64,000 nucleotides of DNA from Panulirus ornatus (GCF_036320965.1 NC_092271.1:23348536-23412535), one strand, 5' to 3'. Shown: positions 1 to 12,131, counted from the stretch's first letter. Numbers and translations: made by a program. Notes: generated from the letters alone by a model not told the origin.

Positions 1-45
<45 letters not shown>
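1..45. repeat. (CT)n microsatellite at window edge
   Basis: A pure CT run that begins outside the window. Confidence 0.97.
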
Positions 46-48
<3 letters not shown>

Positions 49-639
49 TTCTCTTCCTTGCCTCTGTTCCACTCTCCCTGCCTTCCTCTCACCCTTGTTT
101 CTCGTCGACTCTCCCTCCCTTCCTCTCACCCTTGTGTCTGTTCCACTCTCCCTGCCTCCCTCTTCACCCTTGTTCCTCGTCCACTCTCCCTGCCTCTCAC
201 CTTTGTTTCATCTCCCTCATTCCTTCTTGGTTCCTCCGTTTTCTCTTGATGTCCTCCAGATGTCGGGCAATTTATAGATGTCTTTTTTTTTTTCTCCCTT
301 CTCCCTCGCTGCTCCATAGTGGGGGTGTGAGGAGGAGGAGGATGTAGGGAGGGTGTCTCCTTTGGTTTTTATGTGTCAGTCTGTCTTATCCCTCCTCTTC
401 CTCCTCCTCCTCCTCCACCCCAGCTTCCTCCTCCTTTTTCTCCTCCTCATCTTCCCACTCATTCACCTACTTATTCTCCTCCTCCTCTTTCTCTCCCTCT
501 TCCTCTTTCTCCTCCTTTTCTTCCTCTTCCACCTCCTCTTTCTCCTCCTCCTCCTCCTCTCTTCTTCTTCTTCTTCTTCTTCTTCTTCTTCTTCGTGGTT
601 CATTTACTCGTTTTTTCTCGTAGAGTTGAGCCGCTTATT
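46..639. repeat. Pyrimidine-rich low-complexity block
   Basis: Degenerate CTCCCTGCCT-type repeats (50-240) with a recurring cactctccctgcct/ccttgt unit, then (CTC)n/(CTT)n at 385-595. Open frames here are Ser/Pro/Leu artefacts of composition. Confidence 0.8.
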
Positions 640-1385
640 GTACCAGTGTTTCTTGCAGTGTTGCTCATGTATGTGTTTTTTTTTCCCCTACAAGTTAGTG
701 TTGTTTCTGTCCGACCTTTCCTCTGTGTTGCTTTGTGTTTCGCCTGTGTCGATGCTTCCTCTAGTGTAGCTCAGTTTTTCCATCTGTTTGTGGTGTTGTG
801 TAACGCTTTTACCGTAGTGTTGCGCTATGTCTTTGTGTTACTAGTCCTGCCACTTTCTTTTTTTTCTTTTACTTTGTGTTGCTGTGTCTAGAGCTCTACC
901 GAAGTATTGCTGCGTCTGTGTTTCTTTTGTGTTACTGATTCTTTCTCTGTGTTGTTGTGTGTCTTTTTTTCACTTTGTGTTGCAGTGTTCGCTTTTGTTT
1001 TGCTTAACTTTCTCCATGTTTTGCTCTTAGTGTTCTTGTGCTCCTGTGCTAGTATTTCTCTTTGTTGCCGTGTTGTGCTAGTGTTTCTTTCATGTTGCCG
1101 TGTTTCCCTTTGTGCTGCTATGTTTCTTTTGTGTTGCTGCTTCTATTGTGTTGCTATGTTTCCCTTGCGTTGCTATGTTTTTCTTGTGTTGCTGTGTTCA
1201 TGTTTGTTGCTAAGTTTCTCTTGTGTTGCTGTGTTCCTCTTGTGTTCCTGTGTTTATCTTGTGTTGCTATGTTTCTCTCGTGTTGCTGTGTTCCTCTTGT
1301 GTTGCCATGTTCCCCTTGTGTTGCTATGTTTCCCCCTTTTGTTGCTGTGTTTCCCCTTTTGTGTTGCTGTGTTTCCTCCGCCCTG
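640..1385 (+). repeat. Degenerate GTGTTGCTGTGTTTCTCTT minisatellite
   Basis: A 15-20 base unit (gtgttgctatgtttctctt and variants) is repeated several dozen times, with increasing regularity from about 1060 to 1370. The 200-plus-codon Cys/Val/Leu-rich frames across it in more than one phase are repeat artefacts, not membrane proteins. Confidence 0.85.
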
Positions 1386-1480
1386 CAGGGAGCGTCCTTC
1401 GCCCCTTGCCTCTCACTTCCTCCCATCATCCATCAACTTTCCCCCTCTCACCAATTTTCCGAGGCCTTGGCTGGAGAGAG

Positions 1481-1481
<1 letters not shown>

Positions 1482-1549
<68 letters not shown>
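1482..1549. repeat. (CT)n microsatellite
   Basis: About 34 uninterrupted CT units. Confidence 0.97.
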
Positions 1550-1551
<2 letters not shown>

Positions 1552-1748
1552 TCTTCCTAGGGTACGGTATTCTTCTTTCCCTTCCTTCCTTTCCCTCCTC
1601 CTCCTCCTCCTCCTCCTCCTTCCTGTCTTTTTTTTGTATGTTTGGTCTTCCTCTCTTTGTTCTCGTGTCCCCTTTCGTATCCTTTCTCGCTTATTTCTTT
1701 ATTATTTGTATTACAAAGACACTTTTTTTTTTTTTACTTCCGTTAATC

Positions 1749-1750
<2 letters not shown>

Positions 1751-1845
<95 letters not shown>

Positions 1846-1847
1846 TT

Positions 1848-1900
<53 letters not shown>
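1751..1900. repeat. Compound (CT)n-(ATCT)n microsatellite
   Basis: CT units from 1751 to about 1858 with rare G/T interruptions, continuing into ten ATCT units at 1861-1900. Confidence 0.96.
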
Positions 1901-1924
1901 GACTGTTAACTCTGCAGCTCTTAA

Positions 1925-2045
1925 GTGATTGTGGGAGTCAAGATGGAGTCATGTGGGAGTCACTGAGTGATTGTGGGAGTCAAGAGGGAGACATGTGGGA
2001 GTCACTGAGTGATTGGGGGAGTCATGTGGGAGTCAGTGAGTCATG
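1925..2045 (+). repeat. 42-base minisatellite
   Basis: Nearly three copies of a unit built on gtgattgtgggagtca and catgtgggagtcactga. Confidence 0.85.
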
Positions 2046-2199
2046 GGCGACACAAGGCGTGGAGGAGGGACGAGCAATAAATGGTAAGGGTGTGAAAGGA
2101 GAGCGATCGAAGTGAGGAGTTGGGGGGAGGAAGGAAAAAAAAAGAATAAAAGCTGGCCAGGGAGAGGGAGGTGGTGAGAGTGGAGAGTTGGGAAAGGTA

Positions 2200-2545
2200 A
2201 TGGTGTGTGAGGTGGCGAGGGAGAGTAAGGATGGGTCAGGGTGAGAGTGAGGATGGATCAGGGAGTTGGCGAGGGAGAGTGAGGATGGGTCAGGGTGAGA
2301 GTGGGGATGGGTCAGGGTGAGAGTGGGGATGGGTCAGGGAGTTGGCGAGGGAGAGTGAGGATGGATCAGGGAGTTGGCGAGGGAGAGTGAGGATGGATCA
2401 GGGAGAGTGGGGATGGGTCAGGGTGAGAGTGGGGATGGGTCAGGGTGAGAGTGGGGATGGGTCAGGGTGAGAGTAGGGATGAGTCAGGGAGATAGTGGGG
2501 TTAGGTCAGGGTACGAGAGGATGAGTCAGGGTGAGAGTGGAGGGA
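2200..2545 (+). repeat. GA/GT-rich minisatellite (22- and 32-base units)
   Basis: Interleaved copies of gtgagagtggggatgggtca and gagggagagtgaggatgg with an agttggc spacer, about a dozen in all. Confidence 0.85.
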
Positions 2546-2557
2546 GAACACTGTGCA

Positions 2558-2790
2558 ATTACCCCCCCTCCCCCCTTCCCACCAACACCTCCAACACTCC
2601 CCCTCTCCTCTAACACCGCCCTTCGTTCTAACACCCCCCCCCCTCCCTCCCTCCCTCCTCCCCAACACCCATCCCTTCCAACTGTCCTCTCCCCTACTCT
2701 CCAACAACGCTCACCTCCAACAACAACACACCCACCCCCCCTCCCTCCAACACTACTCCTCTCCAACACTGTCAGTGGTGTAACCCTCCA
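2558..2790. repeat. C-rich ccaacactcc degenerate repeat
   Basis: Irregular repeats of c(t)ccaacac with poly-C runs. The complementary strand has many G runs. Confidence 0.7.
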
Positions 2791-3004
2791 CCACAGTGTA
2801 CTACGACACCGCCAAGTGCTTCGCTAACCTTTCATTATCATAAGCTCCCCCCCATAGCCTTCCTCGCCTCCCCCCAACACACACACCCTGCATCCCCGTC
2901 TCCCCAGCCCGTTTAGGCCTTCGCCCCGCCTCGCTCCCCAATGTAAATCCAGCACTTGCGTGTCTCCCCACGCCTCACGTGACCCCCCTGTAGCTCCCCA
3001 ACCT

Positions 3005-3430
3005 CGTGTAGGGTCCATAGACCCCTCCCTCACCCCAACCTCCTCTCCCCCGTCCGTGTCGCGCCCTAGCCCTAGCCTATATAGGTTCTCTTTCCTGCGT
3101 TGTAGGTCCTCTCCGTGTGTACGTCTAGCCCGCCTCGCCCCACCCCGACCCGTATATAGGCCCCGCCCTACCTCGTGTAGAGGCCACGCCCACCCCGCAC
3201 CGTGTTTAGACCCCGCCCCGTCCTGTTTTTAGGCTCCCCATCTCACCCCGTATACAGACCCCGACCTGTGCATAGGCCCCGCCCTGCTCTCTCTGAAAGC
3301 TCCCCGCCCAGTCCCGTGTATAGGCCCGGCCCCGCCCCACCCTCTGTATAGGCTCCCCCGCCGCCCCGCCCTATGTTTAGGCTCCCCGCTCCGCCCCGTA
3401 CGTAGGCCCCGCCCCGCCCCAGCTCAGGTG
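3005..3430. repeat. GC-box-like minisatellite with TATA-like spacers
   Basis: Repeated variants of gtgtataggccccgccc, including exact ccccgcccc strings, alternating with gtatatagg/tgtttagg. The complementary strand has many runs of three or more G. Confidence 0.82.
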
Positions 3431-3756
3431 CTGGTCGAGGATTTTGCAACAATTCACTGGTGATTATGGGTCCAGCTCCCGACCAGCTGGGGCCCACCAT
3501 GCTCCCTCTCCCCTCCACACTCTCCCTTCCCCTCCCCCCATCCCCCCCTCCCTCCCTGGAGCCAGGGTTGACACCGCCGCGGCCCCGGTGTATCATCAGT
3601 GTGTTCGAATCGTCACCCAATGCTGCTGGTGGAGCCTGTGGTGTCGGACACGGTGGAGGCTGCATTGGATTTTTTTTTTTTTTTCCCCCCGGCGTTGAGG
3701 GGGGGGGGCTGCCAGCAAGCGCAAGGCTTCATATTCACGCCCTCGCTCTTTTTTTT

Positions 3757-3758
<2 letters not shown>

Positions 3759-3829
<71 letters not shown>

Positions 3830-3909
3830 ATTATTTGCATGTATTGTGTGTGTGTGTGTGTGTTTACCTAGTGACGTAGGGTCGACTGGTAGAACACGGG
3901 AACCCGCTG

Positions 3910-3979
<70 letters not shown>

Positions 3980-3990
3980 CTCTCTCTCTC
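3759..3990. repeat. (AT)n, (GT)n and (CT)n cluster
   Basis: (TA)n at 3759-3825, (GT)n at about 3846-3863 and (CT)n at about 3914-3990, separated by short unique DNA. Confidence 0.95.
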
Positions 3991-4184
3991 CCACGCACTC
4001 ACTTCTCCACCTCTCATGTTTTCTCTCTTCATCCTCCTCCTCCCTCTCTCTCTCTCCCCGCCTCTCACCTCCCGCCGCCGCCCTGAAGGGGGAGAGAAAA
4101 AAAAAGGGGGGAAATTGACAGGGGGGGTGAGCGACAAGGGGTTGGTGGTAACACTGACGTTCTGCTGGCCTGCACTAACTCCAG

Positions 4185-4395
4185 CCACCAGTCATTCGGT
4201 CCAGCGACCTTTCCGTCCAGCGACCATTTAGTCGGCGACCAAATTCGGCTCAGCGAGTACTGAGGGGGTTGGGACCATTCGTTCCAGCGGACCGTCCAGT
4301 TAGCGACCACTTTGGCTTTGCGATCTCTCGGTCCGCCGACCATCCAGTCGACGAACGTTTGGCCCAGCCACCATCCAGTCCAGCAAGCATTTGGG
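4185..4395 (+). repeat. Degenerate ccagcgaccattcggtc repeat
   Basis: About ten diverged 17-20 base units centred on (c/g)agcgacca(t/c)(t/c), e.g. gtccagcgaccatttagtc. Confidence 0.7.
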
Positions 4396-5366
4396 CACTG
4401 TGGCACCTCCGTCTTCTCCAACACTCCCCCAGACCCACTCCCTCTTCCCACCCTGCATTTCGGGAGGGAGTAGGGATTGTAGGGTGTTGGGGGGAGGAAG
4501 ACCAGAGGCCACAGGCAGGCCCACGTAACAGTACTACAGATTGTTGAGAGGATGGTTTGCTAAATGATCGTTGAAAAGGCCAAAGGTCGAATTGCACACG
4601 GAACAGCCAAGTTTTTTGGCAACTTTTCGAACTTTTTTGGGAAAATCTCGAAAAAATGATATGGAATACTTCCAAGACTTTTGCAGACCCGGACGGACGA
4701 GGGGTGGATAGATAGCCATGCCTATCTATCGTTGGTGTCTTATGTATTATGCCTATCCCCTGCCATAGCCCATTGCCCCTATCCCAGGGTCATGCCCTGG
4801 TCCCTATCCCTCAACCTGTAGCCATTACGTTTTCGTCCCTAGCTGCTTCTCCCCCGCCCCTTCCCCCCACTTTCCCCTCGCCCCTGAACTTACACCTATC
4901 CCTATTTTTATCCCAGAGTCATCCCTGGCCCCCATTTCTCCATTAGCTGCACTATCCTCCCTTGCACCCTGAACCTAGCCTCATCCCCGTATCTAGCCCA
5001 TCTCCCCACTATCCTCCCCGACACATCCTCCCATCCCTAATCCTCCCAGGGCCCTAACACCACCACCCCCTCCCCTCCTCCCCCTCCCTCCCCGTCCGTG
5101 TAGGGAGGGGGCTAGCCTTCCCTCCCCCCCTCCCCCCTTCTTTCCCTCTTCCCTCCCTGGCACTCTCCCTCGGCCTGGCCTGGGTAATAACAGTGCCGTC
5201 AGCATCTCTCCCTCGCTAAGCCATTTCCCTTACGGAGGGGAGGAGGAGGGAGAGCGGGAGGAGGAGGAGTTAGGGAAGGGAATGGGGAGAAAGGTAGGGG
5301 AGGGGAAAAAGAGGTGCGGGGGTTGGGGATGTGTGTTTGGTTGGTAGGTAGGTAGGTGGGCTTAAG

Positions 5367-5369
<3 letters not shown>
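4396..5369. other. Gene-free mixed region
   Basis: A unique-looking AT-balanced stretch at 4530-4740, then C-rich low-complexity DNA with irregular cctatccc repeats (4740-5170) and purine-rich DNA to 5369. No coding signal is seen. Confidence 0.6.
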
Positions 5370-5412
<43 letters not shown>

Positions 5413-5485
5413 GGTGGGGGTGCAGGGTCACATGTTGCCGAAAGGCAGATAATTGATACGGATGGGAAATGGGGAAGCAGTGGGC

Positions 5486-5536
<51 letters not shown>
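5370..5536. repeat. Two (GA)n microsatellites
   Basis: GA runs at 5370-5409 and 5490-5536 flank 80 bases of unique DNA. Confidence 0.95.
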
Positions 5537-5538
<2 letters not shown>

Positions 5539-5626
5539 GTGCGTAAGTGGGATGAAAAGAGAAAACGGGGGGGATGAGATAGCTGGCACAGAATGATGGA
5601 AGAGGACAAAATTAGGAAACACGAGA

Positions 5627-5767
<141 letters not shown>

Positions 5768-5965
5768 CGGGGATATAGCGAGTTAGAAGACAAAAACATA
5801 CAGGAAACGTAGAAAATGGGGAGAGGGCGCGGAGGGAGGCAGCCAGCAATAACTGAGCCAAACTGTGATGGAGGGAGGACAGAACAAGCGCCAGAGAACA
5901 TCAGAAGAACAGAACGGGGGGGGGGATGTGGGTGGGGGGGAATAGAAGGGGAACACCGTCAAAGC

Positions 5966-5968
<3 letters not shown>

Positions 5969-6015
<47 letters not shown>

Positions 6016-6121
6016 AAAAATGAAGGAACAGTGGAAAACGGGAGAGTGGAGAGATTAAAGGTGACTTAGTCTGGGGCGTTAGGCATGGCTGCCATGTTGC
6101 AAACCTTCTGCCACTGTGTTG

Positions 6122-6176
<55 letters not shown>

Positions 6177-6237
6177 GTGTGTGTGTGTGTGTGTGGGTGT
6201 TCTTCGATGGTTATAGATATGAGGTGTTAAGTATTGC

Positions 6238-6302
<65 letters not shown>
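5969..6302. repeat. (GA)n, (AT)n, (GT)n, (GA)n series
   Basis: GA at 5969-6012, AT at 6124-6172, GT at about 6175-6195 and GA at 6241-6302. Confidence 0.95.
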
Positions 6303-6304
<2 letters not shown>

Positions 6305-6349
6305 GTAAGGGCTTCAGAGAGGAAGGGCGTGAAGGAAAGAATGCATTGG

Positions 6350-6475
6350 GTTGTGGGTGGGCCATTCTTCGTCTGTTTCGTGGCGCTACCTCTTATAACG
6401 GGGGAAACAGCGATTAAGCGTAATAAATAAATAAACGAATAAATAGGTAAATAGATAAATGAATAAATCATTGAC
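6350..6475 (+). mobile_element. LINE-tail fragment with (AATA)n end
   Basis: The tail core gggccattcttcgtctgttt at 6359, followed by ggcgctacctc and gaaacagcgattaagcgta, matches the plus-strand copy at 61218-61290. It is followed by a degenerate AATAAATA tail to about 6470. It is the only clear copy in the first 17 kb. Confidence 0.78.
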
Positions 6476-6665
6476 TAAGTAGGGACGGAGGAGCGAGGGA
6501 GAGGGAACAAAGAAGGACTGAGGGAGAGAAAGACTCACTGAGAGAGTGAGAGTGAGGGAGGGAGGTCGGGAGGGAAGGCATAATAAAGTTTAATGGAATA
6601 TAAGAGGGAAAATGTAACAGGAAGGGGAAGAGAAGCGACGCGACCAGAGGATGGACAAAGGAGAG

Positions 6666-6667
<2 letters not shown>

Positions 6668-6727
<60 letters not shown>
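6668..6727. repeat. (CA)n microsatellite
   Basis: Thirty uninterrupted CA units. Confidence 0.97.
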
Positions 6728-6728
<1 letters not shown>

Positions 6729-7487
6729 GCTGAACCCTTGTTGAGCACATGCGATTCTCAGGGCGAACTCGCCCTCCGTGCTCAGGGAGTGTACTGAAAC
6801 TCCTGAAGGGGGTCTTTTGTAAGAAACTGTTAGTATAAATCGTTAGTCAAGGCGGGGCCACTTACGCTGCCTGTGGCGGAGGACGGGGGAAGACAAGATC
6901 AAACATCGTGCCCATTTTTTAAGGTAGACGATAGCGAAAGTGCCCCAAAGACTCAACGAGGCCAATGACGTTTCTCGGAAAAATCTGGCTCGAAAAGACT
7001 TGACTTGTGGGAAGATAAAAGCAGCGTTGATATGGGAAGAAACACTGATTGTGATTGATGGGATACAATGCTCACTCGTAATGTGGTTAAGATTGAACTT
7101 GACTGTAGAGTCAAAAAATATGAGCCCGAGAAACAGATATGATATATGGAAAATTGTATAGATGATTGGACGTATATTTTGGGGGGGTACCAGGAAGCCC
7201 GCACCCCCCTCAGCAAACATCAGCAACACTGTGGGTTGTACACAGTGGGGGGAATTTGAGAAGACTGTGGGCGTGTAGTTTTACGAGGTGGTGTAGACCA
7301 GACCAGACCAGCCTGGCTCTGTGTGGGGCGTACGGCCTCCAACAGCTCCTTCGAGCAGAGGACGACCCAAGATGGAGAATCTACAGACGAAGAGTTAGTT
7401 TAGATAGAAGATAAGAATAAGCAAGCGTACAGCTGACTGCGTGAAGTTGATGACAGAACCAGACACCTGATACTTAAAAGATTGGGA

Positions 7488-7490
<3 letters not shown>
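6728..7490. other. Single-copy island between CA arrays, no gene recognised
   Basis: This is one of the few non-repetitive stretches in the first 15 kb. A 73-codon plus frame (6940-7161) and overlapping minus frames exist, but none matches a family I know and there is no clear splice context. Short gaccagaccagacc repeats occur near 7300. Confidence 0.5.

Positions 7491-7552
<62 letters not shown>
7491..7552. repeat. (AC)n microsatellite
   Basis: Thirty-one AC units. Confidence 0.97.
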
Positions 7553-7554
<2 letters not shown>

Positions 7555-7717
7555 AAACAAAACAAAGGAAAGCCAAGGTAACTAAGCATGGCGGTCGAGA
7601 GGGGAGACAGAGACAAGGAAAAGGGGTGGGAAGGTACACATGATAAAGTAGGAGTGAGGGGAAACAGGGAACAAAGAGGAGAAAGATACACAGAGGAAGG
7701 CGAAGCTTAAAGGCTAG

Positions 7718-7719
<2 letters not shown>

Positions 7720-7794
<75 letters not shown>
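7720..7794. repeat. (CT)n microsatellite
   Basis: About 37 CT units. Confidence 0.97.
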
Positions 7795-7798
<4 letters not shown>

Positions 7799-8815
7799 CC
7801 CTTCAGAAATACCGAGTTGATTGAGACAGATGGTCTGGAGAGATGTGGTGAGAGTGAATGGTAATGAGAGTGAGAGCAGTTGATGGTGAGAGTGGGTGAG
7901 TGAGGAGGAGAAATGGCGGAGATAGTGTCGTGATGATGTTGAAAGGTGGGGGGATGGGGTAGGGAGGAATGGTGGTGGATACGGGATGGGGGTGAATGAG
8001 GGAGATAGTGAGTGGTGGTGATTGTGGTGAGGGGAAGCCGTTCCCAGGAACGTAGGACTTGTCGTCCGCCTCCCACAGGAGCCGTTCACGGGAACGCAAA
8101 GTACCTTGAGAGATGCACGAAGACCTCAACCCCCCGGCTTGGTCTCGCCAGAGAAGTCCCGCTCTGTCCTCGATCTCGTCCGGCCCTTGACCGTCCCGTA
8201 TTCACAGTGAAGGACACTATACATTATGTAGTGAATAATGCAATACCCTCTGCCTTGTATGGTCGATATTCCCTGCGGTGTATGATTGATGCTGGGCCCA
8301 TATACCTGGGGACTTCACTGGTGCTGGGCCCATATACCTGGGGACTGAAGGGGTTATCTGGGGTAGTCTTCAGGGCCCTGCTGGACTGGGCCAAGGGCTT
8401 CCTGCTGCTGGGTCGGGTCATTGGTCGACCGAGCTGTTTTAAGCCGCCGCCTGCAGGCCCACGGAGCCTACACAACCTCGAGGTCATCCCTTGATTGGCC
8501 AGTGGTCTTGGGGGTCTGCAGGACTTGACAGAGACCAGCAGTCCCTCTTACCGTCCTACAGGCGAGTTTCTGGGATTCGAAGCCTCCGTGATGTTACGAA
8601 TGAAGTTATTCGTTATTCGTGGCTGATTGGCCCGATGCTGGGGGAGGAGGGAGGGACGAGATGAGAAAGGAGGAGTGTGTTAAGGGAGGGAGGAGTGTGG
8701 TATACCCTCCCTGATGCAGAGGTCACCCCACCCCTCATCCCCTCCTCTTCGTGTACTGTACTGCAGTAAGCACCCTCACCCTCACACCCCGCCCCCGTCC
8801 ACACACCCACCCACC

Positions 8816-8824
<9 letters not shown>
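7795..8824. other. Gene-free region with a short duplication
   Basis: A GTGAGAGTG-rich low-complexity part (7850-8030), then more complex DNA. At about 8292-8345 a block containing gctgggcccatatacctggg is directly duplicated. A 160-codon plus frame (8012-8494) crosses this, but it has no recognisable domain and begins in the low-complexity part. Confidence 0.5.

Positions 8825-8875
<51 letters not shown>
8825..8875. repeat. (CA)n microsatellite
   Basis: CA run preceded by (CCCA)n at 8803-8825. Confidence 0.96.
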
Positions 8876-8879
<4 letters not shown>

Positions 8880-9413
8880 CCTCCCAGCGCACCCCGACCC
8901 TCCCTCCCTCCCTACAGGATCTCCTCGTCCCACTGCTAAAGACTCTAATCGCCGCTGCTCTCCCACCGCTCTCCCTCCGCTCTCCCAATCCTCCGCCCCG
9001 AGCCTTCCACTCGGCGCAGACCACACCCTCCCCCCCCAGCATGTCTATCGGCCGAGGATAGCGACGATGATGCTGTACCTTATAATCCGACGTGTGTCCG
9101 GTTCCGCCGAGCATAAAACTCCCTTCATCCGGATAGGGACAGAAACACAGAGGGACGGACGGACGGGCGGGCGGGCGGGCTGCCAGGCAGGTGACCCGGG
9201 GACCTGGGGAAGGGTACCAGGTCATGGAGAAGGGGTTTAGGGGGGGTTATAAGACCTGGTTACCAGCCTAGGAATGGTACCAGGGACAGACCTGGAGAGT
9301 AAGTACCCTTGGTACGGGAATGTGACAGAGAGAGAGACAGACGAAAAAATATCTCACACTAATTTAGTGACTGGGATCTTTAACCCCCTTCCCCTCCCCT
9401 CCCCTTCCTTCTG

Positions 9414-9414
<1 letters not shown>

Positions 9415-9495
<81 letters not shown>

Positions 9496-9520
9496 TCGCA
9501 CCAGTGCTGTTGACCCCTTC

Positions 9521-9585
<65 letters not shown>
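9415..9585. repeat. Two (CT)n microsatellites
   Basis: CT runs at 9415-9490 and 9524-9585. Confidence 0.97.
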
Positions 9586-9590
<5 letters not shown>

Positions 9591-9739
9591 TATGTATGTA
9601 TGCGGTTAAGACTTGCGGCCCCTCCCGCCGCCTGCGTCTGTTCTATCTATTTTCTATGGATCTATCTGTCTTCTGTGTGCGCCTTTATCTGTTTTCGATG
9701 GTGGGCAGCGTTATCGTGCCACGGCTATTGATGTCGAGG

Positions 9740-9935
9740 GGTCGATACAGGGAGGGAGGGGGGGCGTATGTGTGTGTTTGTTTGTTGGGGGGAGAGGGGG
9801 GGGAAGGATCGAGTGTGTTGGGGAAGGGCAAGAGATCCGAGTGTTGAGGTCGTGCTTGTTGAGTGGTGGTGGTGGTGGGGGGGGATGGGGGAAGGGGTGG
9901 TCATTTTTGTTGCTGGGTGGTTGGGTGTCGTGCTT
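9740..9935. repeat. G-rich low-complexity block
   Basis: Long G runs (ggggggaggggggg-type) interspersed with TGTGTTTG and GTTGAGTGGTGG. It leads directly into the 22-base tandem array. Confidence 0.75.
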
Positions 9936-10215
9936 GGTGAGTGGTGTGGGGGGGGTCATGCTTGGTGATTGGTAGGGGGTCATGCTTGGTGAGTGGTAGA
10001 GGGTCACGCTTGTTCAGTGGTGGGTTCATGCTTGGTGAGTGGTAGGGTCATGCTTGATGAGTAGTAGGGTCATGCTTGGTGAGTGGTAGGGTCATGCTTG
10101 GTGAGTGGTAGGGTCATGCTTGGTGAGTGGTAGGGTCATGCTTGGTGAGTGGTAGGGTCATGCTTGGTGAGTGGTAGGGTCATGCTTGGTGAGTGGTAGG
10201 GTCATGCTTGTTGAT
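9936..10215 (+). repeat. 22-base minisatellite
   Basis: About a dozen copies of a unit containing ggtcatgcttggtgagtggt. The copies from about 10045 to 10210 are nearly identical, which suggests recent expansion. Confidence 0.9.
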
Positions 10216-10549
10216 TTGTGTGGGGGGGGGGGAGGTTTCCTGCTTGTTGGTTGGGGATGGGTGTCATGTGTTTTGAGAGGGCAAGGGCTGTGCATGTTGG
10301 GGAGAGGGGAGATGAGACATGCATGTGGGGGAGGGAAGGGTAGGGGGAGGCAGGGGAGATGTTGTGCATGATGTGGGGGGAAAGGGGTAGGGAGGGGGAG
10401 ATGTTGTGAGGGAGGGGGAGATGTTGTGTGGGTGGGTGGCGAGTGTAGGATCATAATGGAGGGCTTGGGGAGGACGAAGGATACACTGGTCATGATGTGT
10501 GGTGTGGTCACCCAAACAGCCTGGTGGAGAGTTTCGTAACTACACAACA

Positions 10550-10553
<4 letters not shown>

Positions 10554-10623
<70 letters not shown>
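10554..10623. repeat. (CT)n microsatellite
   Basis: About 35 CT units. Confidence 0.97.
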
Positions 10624-10624
<1 letters not shown>

Positions 10625-10992
10625 ACATCCACACTTCTTTTCGGCTTTGTGTGTGTGTGTGTTTGACTCACGCGCTTGTGGGCATTGTGTGCTCTTTGCT
10701 CGTAGGCACAGGCTGATTAATCACGAGGCCCCCCAGACACAAGCCCTTTAACTCGTGGGAGGTTTTGAGTTGGTGGTGTTGGAGACAACTGTGACGCAGT
10801 AGTTCGAGGCGGAGGTGTTCGACCACATGTTACAGAAATGTTGGAGCAACCTGGGGCACACATGTATATACCTGGAGCATGACAGGTGTGGGGCCCCGCA
10901 CAGCTGTGTCAGTCAGCGTGACAGGTGTGATGTACATCGCTCTGCTGCCGACAGTAGCTGTTTACCTGCAGCAAAACAGGTTAGGTTACTGT

Positions 10993-11236
10993 AGCTTTTG
11001 TTGACATGAAGTCAGCTGATTAGGGAGACGTCACGAGCTTTTGTTGACATGAAGTCAGCTGATTAGAGAGCCGTCACGAGCTTTTGTTGACATGAAGTCA
11101 GCTGATTAGAGAGACGTCATGAGCTTTTGTTGACATGAAGTCAGCTGATTAGAGAGACGTCATGAGCTTTTGTTGACATGAAGTCAGCTGATTAGAGAGA
11201 CGTCTTGGGCTTTATTTACAGTAATCAGCTGATTAC
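10993..11236 (+). repeat. 43-base tandem repeat, five copies plus a partial
   Basis: Units start at 10993, 11036, 11079, 11122 and 11165, with a diverged partial sixth. Each contains agcttttgttgacatgaag, then tcagctgattag and an acgtca/acgtc end. Units differ by only a few bases. Every unit carries an E-box (cagctg) and most a CRE-like acgtca. Confidence 0.93.
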
Positions 11237-11334
11237 CCTGCCTGGGTAGAGACGACACGTGTGATGTTTTCATTGACGGGATCACATGATTGTCTAAAGG
11301 TTGCGTACTTGTAGCAGGAGTCTGGCCAAACCTG

Positions 11335-11565
11335 TGGTAGGCGGGTGGTGGTGGCGGCTGTGGTAGGTGGGTGTTGGTGGTGGTGGTGGCTGTGGTAGGT
11401 GGGTGGTGGTGGTGGTAGCTGTGGTAGGTGGGTGGTGGTGGCGGCTGTGGTAGGGTGGGTGGTTGTGGTAGCTGTGGTAGGCGGGTGGTGGTGTTGGCGG
11501 CTGTGGTAGGTGGGTGGGTGGTAGTGGTAGTGGCGGCTGTGGTAGGCGGGTGGTGAGTCTGGAGC
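11335..11565 (+). repeat. GGTGG/CTGTGGTAGG minisatellite
   Basis: Repeated ctgtggtaggtgggtggtgg variants, about eight units of uneven length. Minus-strand frames read as His/Pro/Thr repeats. Confidence 0.85.
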
Positions 11566-12080
11566 GTGAAACCTTGAGGCCAAGGACCTCCTGGGGGTGG
11601 GTGGGTGGTGTTGGTGGGCTACGACCAGCTAGCTTCCTCGACCCAGTTCTGACCTCGCTAGGGAGTGCCACACGGAAGCGTCTCGTGCCCCCTCTCCCTC
11701 CATCCCTCGCTCCCTCCCTCCCTCTCTCTGTTCTTGACCAAATGTACTTACGTATTCCATTCTCAGTAACTTCGTTTCGTCGCTGCCTGTCTCCCTACCT
11801 CTTCTCCCTCCACCATATAATCCCCCCCTTCATCCCAGCACTCCCTCCACTCCCCCTTGTGTTATCGCCATGAGTTTGTCCAGCTGTCTCATGGTTATGC
11901 CTGGGTTCTTGCCGTCGGCCATGTACAATGCGAAGTGCCAGCATCATCTCCCATTCCCATTGCTAAGCCTCCTTCATCCCCATCCCCTCTTACCTCCCCG
12001 TGTCGGCCCTTCCCCATCCCCTGTGCTGGCGCTAGAACACACCTGTAATTACTTCCCTCCCCCCCATATTCACTACCTGT

Positions 12081-12081
<1 letters not shown>
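11566..12081. other. Gene-free region
   Basis: C/T-rich DNA with irregular ccctccctcc runs and a short more complex part at 11850-11945. Nothing further is supported. Confidence 0.5.

Positions 12082-12131
<50 letters not shown>
12082..12131. repeat. (CA)n microsatellite
   Basis: CA run followed by (CTC)n at about 12180-12215. Confidence 0.96.

Noticed and set aside
353..1928. Long plus-strand frames of 138-288 codons rich in Leu, Cys, Val and Ser that look like membrane proteins
   Set aside because: They run through (CTC)n, the gtgttgctgtg minisatellite and (CT)n in several overlapping phases, so the composition, not a gene, keeps them open.
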